From NCBI RefSeq assembly GCF_036320965.1, contig NC_092225.1, forward strand, positions 820,697-884,696: DNA of 64,000 bases, in the 5' to 3' direction. The DNA is from Panulirus ornatus. Lineage: Eukaryota > Arthropoda > Malacostraca > Decapoda > Palinuridae. Each line of letters begins with the position of its first letter. Within the stretch, counting starts at the first letter, position 1. The notes beneath the pieces were generated by a model. That model saw only the letters and a list, made by a program, of their open reading frames with translations, did not search any database and was not told the origin of the DNA. Positions 14,736-25,770 of this stretch are shown piece by piece. Made by a program: the position numbers and the translations under genes.

Positions 14736-14894
14736 CTATTGTCCCAGTTGCATGCATGTGTGACGCCATCGGTGTATCAGAGTGGGACGACACTAAAGTT
14801 CGAGGATAATGCTAAAGCTAACGACTGGTGGATGATCTTACTAGTGAACAGACTTGATAGACAGTGATGACAGTGACAATAAGAGACTCTTTAC

Positions 14895-15195
14895 TTGCAA
14901 CAAATATATCAAACCGACAACTGCATAGAATCAAAAGCCTTACATGATTAATACCCATACAAAATCAACATCGATACAAATGAACAACTACGCAAAATCA
15001 GCTAAACCAATCCAACAACTGCACAAAATGAACAGCCTTACAAAATCAATTCCTACGTATATAAACCAATAACTACACGAAACCAACAGCTATACAAAAC
15101 CAACAGATACACAAAAGCAAAAGATAATTAGAACCAAAAGTCATACAAAACCAACAGCTACACAAAACCAATAGCTATACTGAGCTAACAGCTTC
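14895..15195 (+). repeat. Degenerate A-rich ~18-bp minisatellite
   Basis: Loose repetition of words such as ACAAAACCAACAGCTA, ACAAAATCAAC and ACACGAAACCAAC at roughly 17-20 bp spacing. Units are diverged and spacing varies, which indicates an old array. Confidence 0.6.
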
Positions 15196-15773
15196 ATGAA
15201 TATACTTTACAACAAACAGAATTACACCGGAGAGAGGATATATGATCCATAACTAAGGCTCTATTCCCCAGTTGTGACGACTTCATGAATTATAATACTG
15301 AGAAAACAACGACCATGCAGTACAGATCTGGTAATGAACAATGTCAATATGGACGACTGCATTTGCTTATCTATTTATATTCATTCATTCATGGACCACT
15401 TATTTGTTCATTAAATCATTCATTAATTTCGAGCCAGTAGACCACCCTAGGAATCAGCTGGCGGAGCAAATCCAATGTATGACTGATGCACATGCCATGG
15501 AAGCTTGGTTGCCTCGAGATCAGGTGTGGTGATGGCCATAATTTTTGGGTTGATCTGTATAAAGGAATACTAACAGCAACAGACCACTGGATCCTTCTCA
15601 GGCTGTTTGTGACAATGGTAGAGATCAGACATAGAGACACAGTGTGGTAAGAGTAGGAAAGCAAATCAATGACTATAGGAGAAATACCTGTCAACTTTAC
15701 ACGTACGAACGAGGCCCAGATTAAACACAAGTGAAAAGCAAACAGAACTAAATACAATGTAGCGTGTACGACA
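15196..15773. other. Low-copy sequence, nothing recognised
   Basis: No known repeat of this window and no supportable gene. It holds several short AT-rich words and no long open frame with a recognisable domain. Confidence 0.5.
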
Positions 15774-15842
15774 GTCTTGCTGCTGCCTCCGTCACTGCTG
15801 CTTCTGCTGATGCCGCCACTGCTGCACCTGCTGCTGCTGCTG
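15774..15842. repeat. Interrupted CTG/CAG triplet repeat
   Basis: Runs of CTG, CTT and CCG triplets (GCTGCTGCC, CACTGCTGCTTCTGCTGATG, CTGCTGCTGCTGCTG). On the minus strand this would encode a Ser/Gly-rich stretch in a 162-codon open frame (15416-15904), but nothing else in that frame looks like a protein. Confidence 0.7.
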
Positions 15843-15939
15843 TTCACACAGCTGTCCTGGTGACAATCAAAATGTAATTTTCTTAATGCCTTATTCCCCA
15901 ACACGGAACCTGGTCGCCGCTGACGGGGAATTTTCAGAC

Positions 15940-15946
15940 TATAAAA
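15940..15946 (+). promoter_or_regulatory. TATA-box-like word
   Basis: TATAAAA in a GC-richer setting, with an octamer word ATTTGCAT at 15962-15969. No downstream gene was found, so this is only a weak promoter candidate. Confidence 0.2.
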
Positions 15947-16146
15947 TGGGCTGGCGCCTACATTTGCATTCTTTCACTAATGGACTTTAAATCTCTATTA
16001 TAAGGCTGTCAGCTCGTCATTATTTCGGTCACTCGATCGCTCACTTTGTCTTTGGACGAGACAGATGGGATCTGGGATGGGGAGACGTTGGTAGTATTGA
16101 GACACAACCATGACAATTGTTTCTCTCCCTCTCACTTTTTGACGGT

Positions 16147-16278
16147 ACCTCTGACCTTTTCAGCCTCTCGCGCTCCCATTGGTTTTAGATACCTGTGACG
16201 TCTTCAGCTTCTTGCTCTGCTATTGGCTGCAGTTACCTGTGACATCAGCTTTTCACCCTGTCTCTCTTATCTGCCACT
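16147..16278 (+). repeat. 44-bp tandem repeat with CCAAT and CRE-like words
   Basis: ACCTSTGAC begins at 16147, 16191 and 16235, exactly 44 bp apart. Each of the first two units carries a reverse CCAAT box (ATTGG at 16178-16182 and 16222-16226). TGACGTC occurs at 16196-16202, TGACATCA at 16240-16247, and a perfect CRE palindrome TGACGTCA follows the array at 16281-16288. The regular spacing of factor-binding words suggests a cis-regulatory array, but no gene could be attached to it. Confidence 0.6.
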
Positions 16279-16280
16279 GT

Positions 16281-16288
16281 TGACGTCA
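16281..16288. promoter_or_regulatory. Perfect CRE palindrome
   Basis: TGACGTCA, the consensus site for CREB/ATF bZIP proteins, just downstream of the 44-bp array. Function is inferred from the word alone. Confidence 0.3.
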
Positions 16289-16668
16289 TTAACGGTGGTC
16301 TTACAGCTGGCAGTTTTCTTTACACACTGAGAGAGTTTTGTTTCAATGTCTAAAAAACCATAGTGGTAATGGAGGTTTCTCAAAACCTCTCACGTGGAAT
16401 TCTGAGGAGATGATAATCAAAATATTCTTGACGTTCAATTTTTCACAGAAAATCCTGATCTACATCATTTCCCTAAATACAATGGCTAATACAGCGATCG
16501 ATATGAAATATACAGTAGATGACTAAAGTTGCTGGATGAACATTCTTTCTACCATCTCTAAGTTCTCCATTAAAGTACATAGAGCAGGGAAAACATTAAA
16601 ATGTTTGCCATAAACAATGTAGTACATTAGTGGAGCTCACACAAGAGTTGATATTTACGGCCCGGGGT

Positions 16669-16670
<2 letters not shown>

Positions 16671-16716
<46 letters not shown>

Positions 16717-16727
16717 TGTGTGTGTTT

Positions 16728-16768
<41 letters not shown>

Positions 16769-16771
16769 TGT
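16671..16771 (+). repeat. (GT)n microsatellite
   Basis: About 100 bp of GT repeat with occasional TATG and TTTG interruptions. A short run of seven CTG triplets follows at 16815-16834. Confidence 0.95.
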
Positions 16772-16919
16772 GGGGGCACCAGACTGGGTCGCCAGGTTAC
16801 ATCCTAGCCAGCCTGCTGCTGCTGCTGCTGCTGCTAACGTTTAGACAACAGTAAATAACCTGATAACGCCATCGTCCAGTGGTCTGGTGTACATAAAGGC
16901 TGATAACGACATTGCTGAT

Positions 16920-16923
<4 letters not shown>

Positions 16924-16984
<61 letters not shown>
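16924..16984 (+). repeat. (GA)n microsatellite
   Basis: Pure AG/GA repeat of about 60 bp. Confidence 0.97.
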
Positions 16985-16986
<2 letters not shown>

Positions 16987-17115
16987 TGTAAGAAGCTTCA
17001 GGATATCATCTCGATTGCCAGAAGCCAGCCACTGACGGAAGCCGATGCTGATGTGACAACCTCGTCACGGACGCTCGTGGACAGTGAGGAAGCTTACTTT
17101 AACCTCAGTTTATAG

Positions 17116-17465
17116 AGCCCCATATAGTCCCTCTACATGGTGTGGCGAGCGGAGAATACAGCAGGAACTTGTGGCCAATGACGGTGCAAGAAGCGAATGT
17201 GGTTAAGATACATAGACGATCACGCATACTTAAATCTATTCAGAACTGCACGCTCGAATCCAGTAGCATATACAATGGAAGTTGGTAATCGTCACACAAG
17301 CCTGTATGGCATATATATAGGGAGGGCGAGGAGGTCTATAGTCCGTGCGAGGAGCGGTGGTGCCAGGCGGCTGCCCCACCACCCATAACTCGCCACAAGT
17401 AGATGGCCACCCTGGAGAGTGTTGTCTGTAGGAATGTGTTTAGTCTCCTAGGTCATCGTTATCAC
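17116..17465. other. Low-copy sequence, nothing recognised
   Basis: Spacer between the (GA)n region and the 24-bp minisatellite. No repeat family or gene seen. Confidence 0.5.
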
Positions 17466-17905
17466 CCAGACACCCACATATAAGACATCCTAAACAACCA
17501 CATATAATACAGCGCAGACACACAAATGTAAGGCAGCCCAGACACCCACATATGAGCTAGCCCAGGCACCCACATACAAGGCAACCCAGAGAGCCACATA
17601 TAAGACATCCTAGACACCCACATATGAGGCACATATGAGGCAGCCCAGACACACAAATTCAAGGCAGCCAAGATACCCATATATAAGGCAGCCCAGACAC
17701 CCATGTATATAAGGCAGCTTAGACACCTAGTATAAGCCAGCTCAGACATCCACATGTAAGGCAGCCCAGACACCCAAGTATAAGGCAGCCTAGGCACCCA
17801 ATATAAAGCAGCCCAAACATCCACATATATGGCAACCCAGACACCCACATATATGGCAACTCAGACACCCACGTGTATGGCAACTCAGACACCCACACAT
17901 AAGGC
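17466..17905 (+). repeat. ~24-bp minisatellite, about 18 diverged units
   Basis: Repeats of CACCCACATATAAGGCAGCC with following CAGA, varying from 20 to 27 bp per unit (for example near 17512, 17544, 17690, 17836 and 17860). Divergence between neighbouring units is clear, so the array is old. Open frames across it are by-products of the repeat. Confidence 0.85.
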
Positions 17906-19132
17906 ACATCGTGAGGTCAACCAAACGAGCCTATCTATGGTAAATGTATCAGAACATAGCAGTGAAAACAGAGCACACTGGTAGGACGTTACTCATCGGG
18001 TCGTCTGTCTCATACACTGTACGCAATTGCCATGTCTTGATTCTATGTTTGATTTACGAAATGATACTCTATGATTTATTTCTTATGTTGATAATATATC
18101 TTCTCGAATTCAAGTATTGATAAGATTGTTTTCAATATGATGTCATCTACTATCAATGGTTGAATGATACTCTGTACTTCCTTATGGTGTCTTAGTGCAA
18201 CGTAGGAAGTTGTTTTAGTCACCAACAAATTTGCAAGAGATTGCCAGAGTATCATATTCTAAATATATATTCCAACAAAAATGTTTCACCTACGACGTAG
18301 CTCACTATCTCAAGTTATGACCAATACTAGTATGTTACAGGCATCTACTGTCTCTGCCTAGCACATTACGAAACGAACTAAAAGTTCATGTATGATGAAA
18401 TACGGAAGTCATGGATAAGCGTGCGTAATGGACGAGGCCTGGTTGGCTGACTGATCTGTCTCGCTGACTTGAAATAACGAACTAATTAGTGGCGGCTCGA
18501 GCTCACCACCTCGTGTTGTGTCGATCATTCAAATAACGATGACATCTTCGACCAGCGGCCATCACTCAAGTTCTCCAGGTGCTTCATTATGCATCCTTCC
18601 TAGCGGTATATTTTCGATGCTATGTAAACGACTATGAGAAGCCATTAGTCAAGGAACATACGAATACTTTCAGAAATACTAGGATGGGATGTATATAAGG
18701 GATCTGTGAGTGCTGGTTGCTGAAGTGAGGCATGTTTTAGATTTTGATTTCTATCTGGTGGTCGGTGGTTGGTTATGGAGCGGTTTTGGTGGAAAGGGCT
18801 CCTGTGCTGTTGCATAGAATAGAGTGCCGAGCATATTGAGGTGGGATTGTATGGGGAGGATCTTTGTTTCTTTGTGTAGGTGTTGAGGTTTTGTGGTTGC
18901 TAGACATCCGCTGATTGTTCTCAATGCTCTGTTTTGTGTAGTTTACAATTTGCTTCGTTATCTTGAGGATGACCAGGTAGGTGAGGCTTAGTGTATGGGG
19001 AGTAGGTAAATTGTTTGTATAGGATACCCTAGGAAGCTTTTTCTTGTCCAACTTTGTTGCCATATTTTTTTCAACATTAGGTGAGAAGGCACGGGCAATG
19101 AATGCCCTAATCAGTGGCATCTCCTTACGCTA
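17906..19132. other. Low-copy sequence, no recognised gene
   Basis: About 1.2 kb unlike any repeat in the window. A TATATAAGG word lies at about 18692. The longest frame, 19120-18773 on the minus strand (115 codons, Lys/Thr/Ser-rich), shows no domain I recognise and is not called as a gene. Confidence 0.5.
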
Positions 19133-20628
<1,496 letters not shown>

Positions 20629-20630
20629 TG

Positions 20631-21828
20631 GCAGTGTGGTTTCAGAAGTGGTAGAGGATGTGTGGATCAGGTGTTTGCTTTGAAGAATGTATGTGAGAAA
20701 TACTTAGAAAAGCAAATGGATTTGTATGTAGCATTTATGGATCTGGAGAAGGCATATGATAGAGTTGATAGAGATGCTCTGTGGAAGGTATTAAGAATAT
20801 ATGGTGTGGGAGGCAAGTTGTTAGAAGCAGTGAAAAGTTTTTATCGAGGATGTAAGGCATGTGTACGTGTAGGAAGAGAGGAAAGTGATTGGTTCTCAGT
20901 GAATGTAGGTTTGCGGCAGGGGTGTGTGATGTCTCCATGGTTGTTTAATTTGTTTATGGATGGGGTTGTTAGGGAGGTAAATGCAAGAGTCTTGGAAAGA
21001 GGGGCAAGTATGAAGTCTGTTGGGGATGAGAGAGCTTGGGAAGTGAGTCAGTTGTTGTGCGCTGATGATACAGCGCTGGTGGCGGATTCATGTGAGAAAC
21101 TGCAGAAGCTGGTGACGGAGTTTGGTAAAGTGTGTGGAAAAAGAAAGTTAAGAGTAAATGTGAATAAGAGCAAGGTTATTAGGTACAGTAGGGTTGAGGG
21201 TCAAGTCAATTGGGAGGTGAGTTTAAATGGAGAAAAGCTGGAGGAAGTGAAGTGTTTTAGATATCTGGGAGTGGATCTGTCAGCGGATGGAACCATGGAA
21301 GCGGAAGTGGATCATAGGGTGGGGGAGGGGGCGAAAATTTTGGGAGCCTTGAAAAATGTGTGGAAGTCGAGAACATTATCCCGGAAAGCAAAAATGGGTA
21401 TGTTTGAAGGAATAGTAGTTCCAACAATGTTGTATGGTTGCGAGGCGTGGGCTATGGATAGAGTTGTGCGCAGGAGGATGGATGTGCTGGAAATGAGATG
21501 TTTGAGGACAATGTGTGGTGTGAGGTGGTTTGATCGAGTAAGTAACGTAAGGGTAAGAGAGATGTGTGGAAATAAAAAGAGCGTGGTTGAGAGAGCAGAA
21601 GAGGGTGTTTTGAAATGGTTTGGGCACATGGAGAGAATGAGTGAGGAAAGATTGACCAAGAGGATATATGTGTCGGAGGTGGAGGGAACGAGGAGAAGAG
21701 GGAGACCAAATTGGAGGTGGAAAGATGGAGTGAAAAGGATTTTGTGTGATCGGGGCCTGAACATGCAGGAGGGTGAAAGGAGGGCAAGGAATAGAGTGAA
21801 TTGGAGCGATGTGGTATACAGGGGTTGA
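20631..21828 (+). pseudogene. RTE RT and C-terminus, open but 5'-truncated (L8)
   Basis: About 399 uninterrupted codons from [19 protein letters not shown] to VVYRG. Motif [15 protein letters not shown], motif [20 protein letters not shown], motif C reads CADD (Phe to Cys; both Asp kept), then motifs D and E and the complete C-terminal region with WFGHMERM and [11 protein letters not shown]. It lacks the endonuclease and RT motifs 1-2, so it is a dead fragment, but the absence of any stop suggests a recent insertion. The frame continues upstream through (TA)n only by chance. Confidence 0.9.
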
Positions 21829-22037
21829 CGTGCTGTCAGTGGATTGAATCAAGGCATGTGAAGCGTCCGGGGTAAACCATGGAAAGCTGTGTAGGTATGT
21901 ATATTTGCGTGTGTGGACGTGTGTATGTACATGTGTATGGGGAGGGTTGGGCCATTTCTTTCGTCTGTTTCCTTGCGCTACCTCGCAAAAGCGGGAGACA
22001 GCGACAAAGTATAAAAAAAAAAAAAAAAAAAAAAAAA
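20631..22037 (+). mobile_element. RTE LINE copy L8, 5'-truncated, young
   Basis: Starts at GCAGTGTGGTTTCAGAAGTG right after (TA)n, runs through an unbroken coding region to 21828 and the short 3' UTR, and ends in a 25-base poly(A) run (22013-22037) instead of a long (TA)n tail. Confidence 0.92.
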
Positions 22038-22214
22038 TATATGTGTGTGTATATATATGTATACGTTGAGATGTATAGGTATGTATATTTGCGTGTGTGG
22101 ACGTGTATGTATATACATGTGTATGTGGGTGGGTTGGGCCATTTCTTTCGTCTGTTTCCTTGCGCTACATCGCTAACGCGGAAGACAACGACAAAGCAAA
22201 ATAAATAAATAAAT
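22038..22214 (+). mobile_element. LINE 3'-UTR-only fragment L9
   Basis: Extreme 5' truncation: only the last ~175 bp of the long-form 3' UTR (ATATATGTGTGTGTATATAT, CGTATACGTTGAGATG region, terminal module with GCTACATCGCTAACGCGGAA) followed by AAATAAATAAATA. It is tail-to-tail with L10. Confidence 0.85.
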
Positions 22215-25200
22215 ATTTTTTTTTTTTTTTTTTTTTTGCCGCTGTCTCCCGCATTTGCGAGGTAGCGCAAGGAAACAGACGAAAGAAATGGCCCAACCCA
22301 CCCCCATACACATGTATATACATACGTCCACACACGCAAATATACATACCTACGGAGCTTTCCATGGTTTACCCCAGACGCTTCACATGCCTTGATTCAA
22401 TCCACTGACAGCACGTCAACCCCGGTATACCACATCGCTCTAATTCACTCTATTCCTTGCCCTCTTTTCACCCTCCTGCATGTTCAGGCCCCGATCATAC
22501 AAAATCTTTTTCACTCCATGTTTCCACCTCCAATTTGGTCTCCCTCTTCTCCTCGTTCCCTCCACCTCCGACACATATATCCTCTTGGTCAATCTTTCCT
22601 CACTCGTCCTCTCCATGTGCCCAAACCATTTCAAAACACCCTCTTCTGCTCTCTCAACCACGCTCTTTTTATTTCCACACATCTCTCTTACCCTTACGTT
22701 ACTTACTCGATCAAACCACCTCACACCACACATTGTCCTCAAACATCTCATTTCCAGCACATCCATCCTCCTGCGCACAACTCTATCCATAGCCCACGCC
22801 TCGCAACCATACAACATTGTTGGAACCACTATTCCTCCAAACATACCCATTTTTGCTTTCCGAGATAATGTTCTCGACTTCCACACATTCTTCAAGGCTC
22901 CCAGAATTTTCGCCCCCTCCCCCAACCTATGATCCACTTCCGCTTCCATGGTTCCATCCGCTGCCAGATCCACTCCCAGATATCTAAAACACTTCACTTC
23001 CTCCAGTTTTTCTCCATTCAAACTCACCTCCCAATTGACTTGACCCTCAACCATACTGTACCTAATAACCTTGCTCTTATTCACATTTACTCTTAACTTT
23101 CTTCTTTCACACACTTTACCAAACTCAGTCACCAGCTTCTGCAGTTTCTCACATGAATCAGCCACCAGCGCTGTATCATCACCGAACAACAACTGACTCA
23201 CTTCCCAAGCTCTCTCATCCCCAACAAACTTCATACTTGCCCATCTTTCCAAAAATCTTGCATTCACCTCCCTAACAACCCCATCCATAAACAAATTAAA
23301 CAACCATGGAGACATCACACACCCCTGCCGCAAACCTACATTCACTGAGAACCAATCACTTTCCTCTCTTCCTACACGTAAACATGCCTTACATCCTCGA
23401 TAAAAACTTTTCACTGCTTCTAACAACTTGCCTCCCACACCATATATTCTTAATACCTTCCACAGAGCATCTCTATCAACTCTATCATATGCCTTCTCCA
23501 GATCCATAAATGCTACATACAAATCCATTTGCTTTTCTAAGTATTTCTCACATATATTCTTCAAAGCAAACACCTGATCCACACATCCTCTACCACTTCT
23601 GAAACCACACTGCTCTTCCCCCAGTCTGATGCTCTGTACATGCCTTCACCCTCTCAATCAATACCCTCCCATATAATTTACCAGGAATACTCAACAAACT
23701 TATACCTCTGTAATTTGAGCACTCACTCTTATCCCCTTTGCCTTTGTACAATGGCACTATGCACGCATTCCGCCAATCCTCAGGCACTTCACCATGAGTC
23801 ATACATACATTAAATAACCTTACCAACCAGTTAACAATACAGTCACCCCATTTTTTAATAAATTCCACTGCAATACCATCCAAACCTGCTGCCTTGCCGG
23901 CTTTCATCTTCCGCAAAGCTTTTACTACCTCTTCTCTGTTTACCAAATCATTTTCCCTAACCCTCTCACTTTGCACACCACCTCGACCAAAACACCCTAT
24001 ATCTGCCACTCTATCATCAAACACATTCAACAAACCTTCAAAATACTCATTCCATCTCCTTCTCACATCACCACTACTTGTTATCACCTCCCCATTTGCA
24101 CCCTTCACTGAAGCTCCCATTTGCTCCCTTGTCTTACGCACTTTACTTACCTCCTTCCAGAACATCTTTTTATTCTCCCTAAAATTTAATGATACTCTCT
24201 CACCCCAACTCTCATTTGCCCTTTTTTTCACCTCTTGCATCTTTCTCTTGACCTCCTGTCTCTTTCTTTTATACATTTCCCACTCAATTGCATTTTTTCC
24301 CTTCAAAAATCGTCCAAATGCCTCTCTCTTCTCTTTCACTAATACTCTTACTTCTTCATCCCACCACTCACTACCCTTTCTAATCAACCCACCTCCCACT
24401 CTTCTCATGCCACAAGCATCTTTTGCGCAATCCATCACTGATTCCCTAAATACATCCCATTCCTCCCCCACTCCCCTTACTTCCATTGTTTTCACCTTTT
24501 TCCATTCTGTACTCAGTCTCTCCTGGTACTTCCTCACACAAGTCTCCTTCCCAAGCTCACTTACTCTCACCACCCTCTTCACCCCAACATTCACTCTTCT
24601 TTTCTGAAAACCCATACAAATCTTCACCTTAGCCTCCACAAGATAATGATCAGACATCCCTCCAGTTGCACCTCTCAGCACATTAACATCCAAAAGTCTC
24701 TCTTTCGCGCGCCTGTCAATTAACACGTAATCCAATAACGCTCTCTGGCCATCTCTCCTACTTAAATAAGTATACTTATGTATATCTCGCTTTTTAAACC
24801 AGGGATTCCCAATCATCAGTCCTTTTTCAGCACATAAATCTACAAGCTCTTCACCATTTCCATTTACAACACTGAACACCCCATGTATACCAATTATTCC
24901 CTCAACTGCCACATTACTCATCTTTGCATTCAAATCACCCATCACTATAACCCGGTCTCGTGCATCAAAACCACTAACACACTCATTCAGCTGCTCCCAA
25001 AACACTTGCCTCTCATGATCTTTCTTCTCATGCCCAGGTGCATATGCACCAATAATCACCCATCTCTCTCCATCAACTTTCAGTTTTACCCATATTAATC
25101 GAGAATTTACTTTCTTACACTCTATCACATACTCCCACAACTCCTGTTTCAGGAGTATTGCTACTCCTTCCCTTGCTCTTGTCCTCTCACTAACCCCTGA

Positions 25201-25541
25201 CTTTACTCCCCAGACATTCCCAAACCACTCTTCCCCTTTACCCTTGAGCTTCGTTTCACTCAGAACCAAAACATCCAGGTTCCTTTCCTCAAACATACTA
25301 CCTATCTCTCCTTTTTTCACATCTTGGTTACATCCACACACATTTAGGCACCCCAGTCTGAGCCTTCGAGGAGGATGAGCACTCCCCGCGTGACTCCTTC
25401 TTCTGTTTCCCATTTTAGAAAGTTAAAAAAATACAAGGAGGGGAGGATTTCTGGCCCCCCGCTCCCGTCCCCTCTAGTCGCTTTCTACGACACGCGAGGA
25501 ATGCGTGGGAAGTATTCTTTCACCCCTATCCCCAGGGATAA
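22215..25541 (-). mobile_element. RTE LINE copy L10, full length, young
   Basis: The most complete copy here. On the minus strand: 5' UTR from the CCAGGGATA end (25541) to 25414, coding 25413-22392, short 3' UTR, poly(A) tail (T-run 22216-22237). About 3.3 kb, a normal size for RTE elements, which carry one large ORF and short UTRs. The L10 5' end abuts a (TA/CA)n stretch and the conserved block at 25620-25749. Confidence 0.93.
22392..25413 (-). pseudogene. RTE EN-RT protein, near-intact (L10)
   Basis: Reads as ~1,007 residues with two breaks: a one-base insertion near 23620 (after residue ~594, HQ) and a TAG at 22440-22442 removing only the last ~16 codons. From the ATG at 25413: LGCLNVCGCNQ (20-30), catalytic Glu in SETK (52-55), YAP (124-126), MGDLNA (158-163), LDYVLI (227-232) and SDH (254-256) define an EEP-fold endonuclease. 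A basic linker follows (about 380-400). RT begins at AGLDGIAVEFIK (509) and NYRGISLL (567). After the frameshift come [33 protein letters not shown] and an active site written FGDD in place of FADD. It shares FGDD, NARFLER and HMERTSEE with L11 only. Confidence 0.93.
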
Positions 25542-25619
25542 TATATATATATATGTACACATACACACACATACACATACATACGCACATATACACACAC
25601 ACACATACATATATATACA
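25541..25619. repeat. (TA)n/(CA)n mixed tract
   Basis: TATATATATA, then ACACATACACACACATACAC-type sequence, then TATATATACATATG. It matches (reverse complement) the tract at 56861-56966 upstream of L16. Confidence 0.9.
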
Positions 25620-25749
25620 TATGAAAAATGTAAGAAACAATTTAGAAAACTGAAACTTCTAGCTTGAAATGAAATAAAAAAATGAATGTCACATGGTGGT
25701 TCAACCTCTGGCTATGGAAAAAGGAAATGTATACTTTATTTACACAAAG
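25620..25749 (-). repeat. Conserved ~130-bp block upstream of LINE L10
   Basis: Its reverse complement matches 56727-56859 at roughly 94% by eye (shared words CCATAGCCAGAGGTTGAACC, TCAAGCTAGAAGTTTCAGTT). In both places it sits upstream of a LINE 5' end, in the same orientation to the LINE and separated by the same TA/TG tract. It could be an extended LINE 5' region, a separate short repeat with a microsatellite tail, or a segmental duplication. Confidence 0.8.
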
Positions 25750-25770
25750 AAGAAGTATCAGTGTCATTTT

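Noticed and set aside
15416..15904. Ser-rich 162-codon minus frame over the CTG repeat
   Set aside because: The Ser/Gly stretch comes from the triplet repeat; the remainder shows no protein-like feature.
18773..19120. 115-codon minus frame with Lys/Thr/Ser-rich product
   Set aside because: No recognisable domain, no neighbours that support it, and base composition alone could give it.
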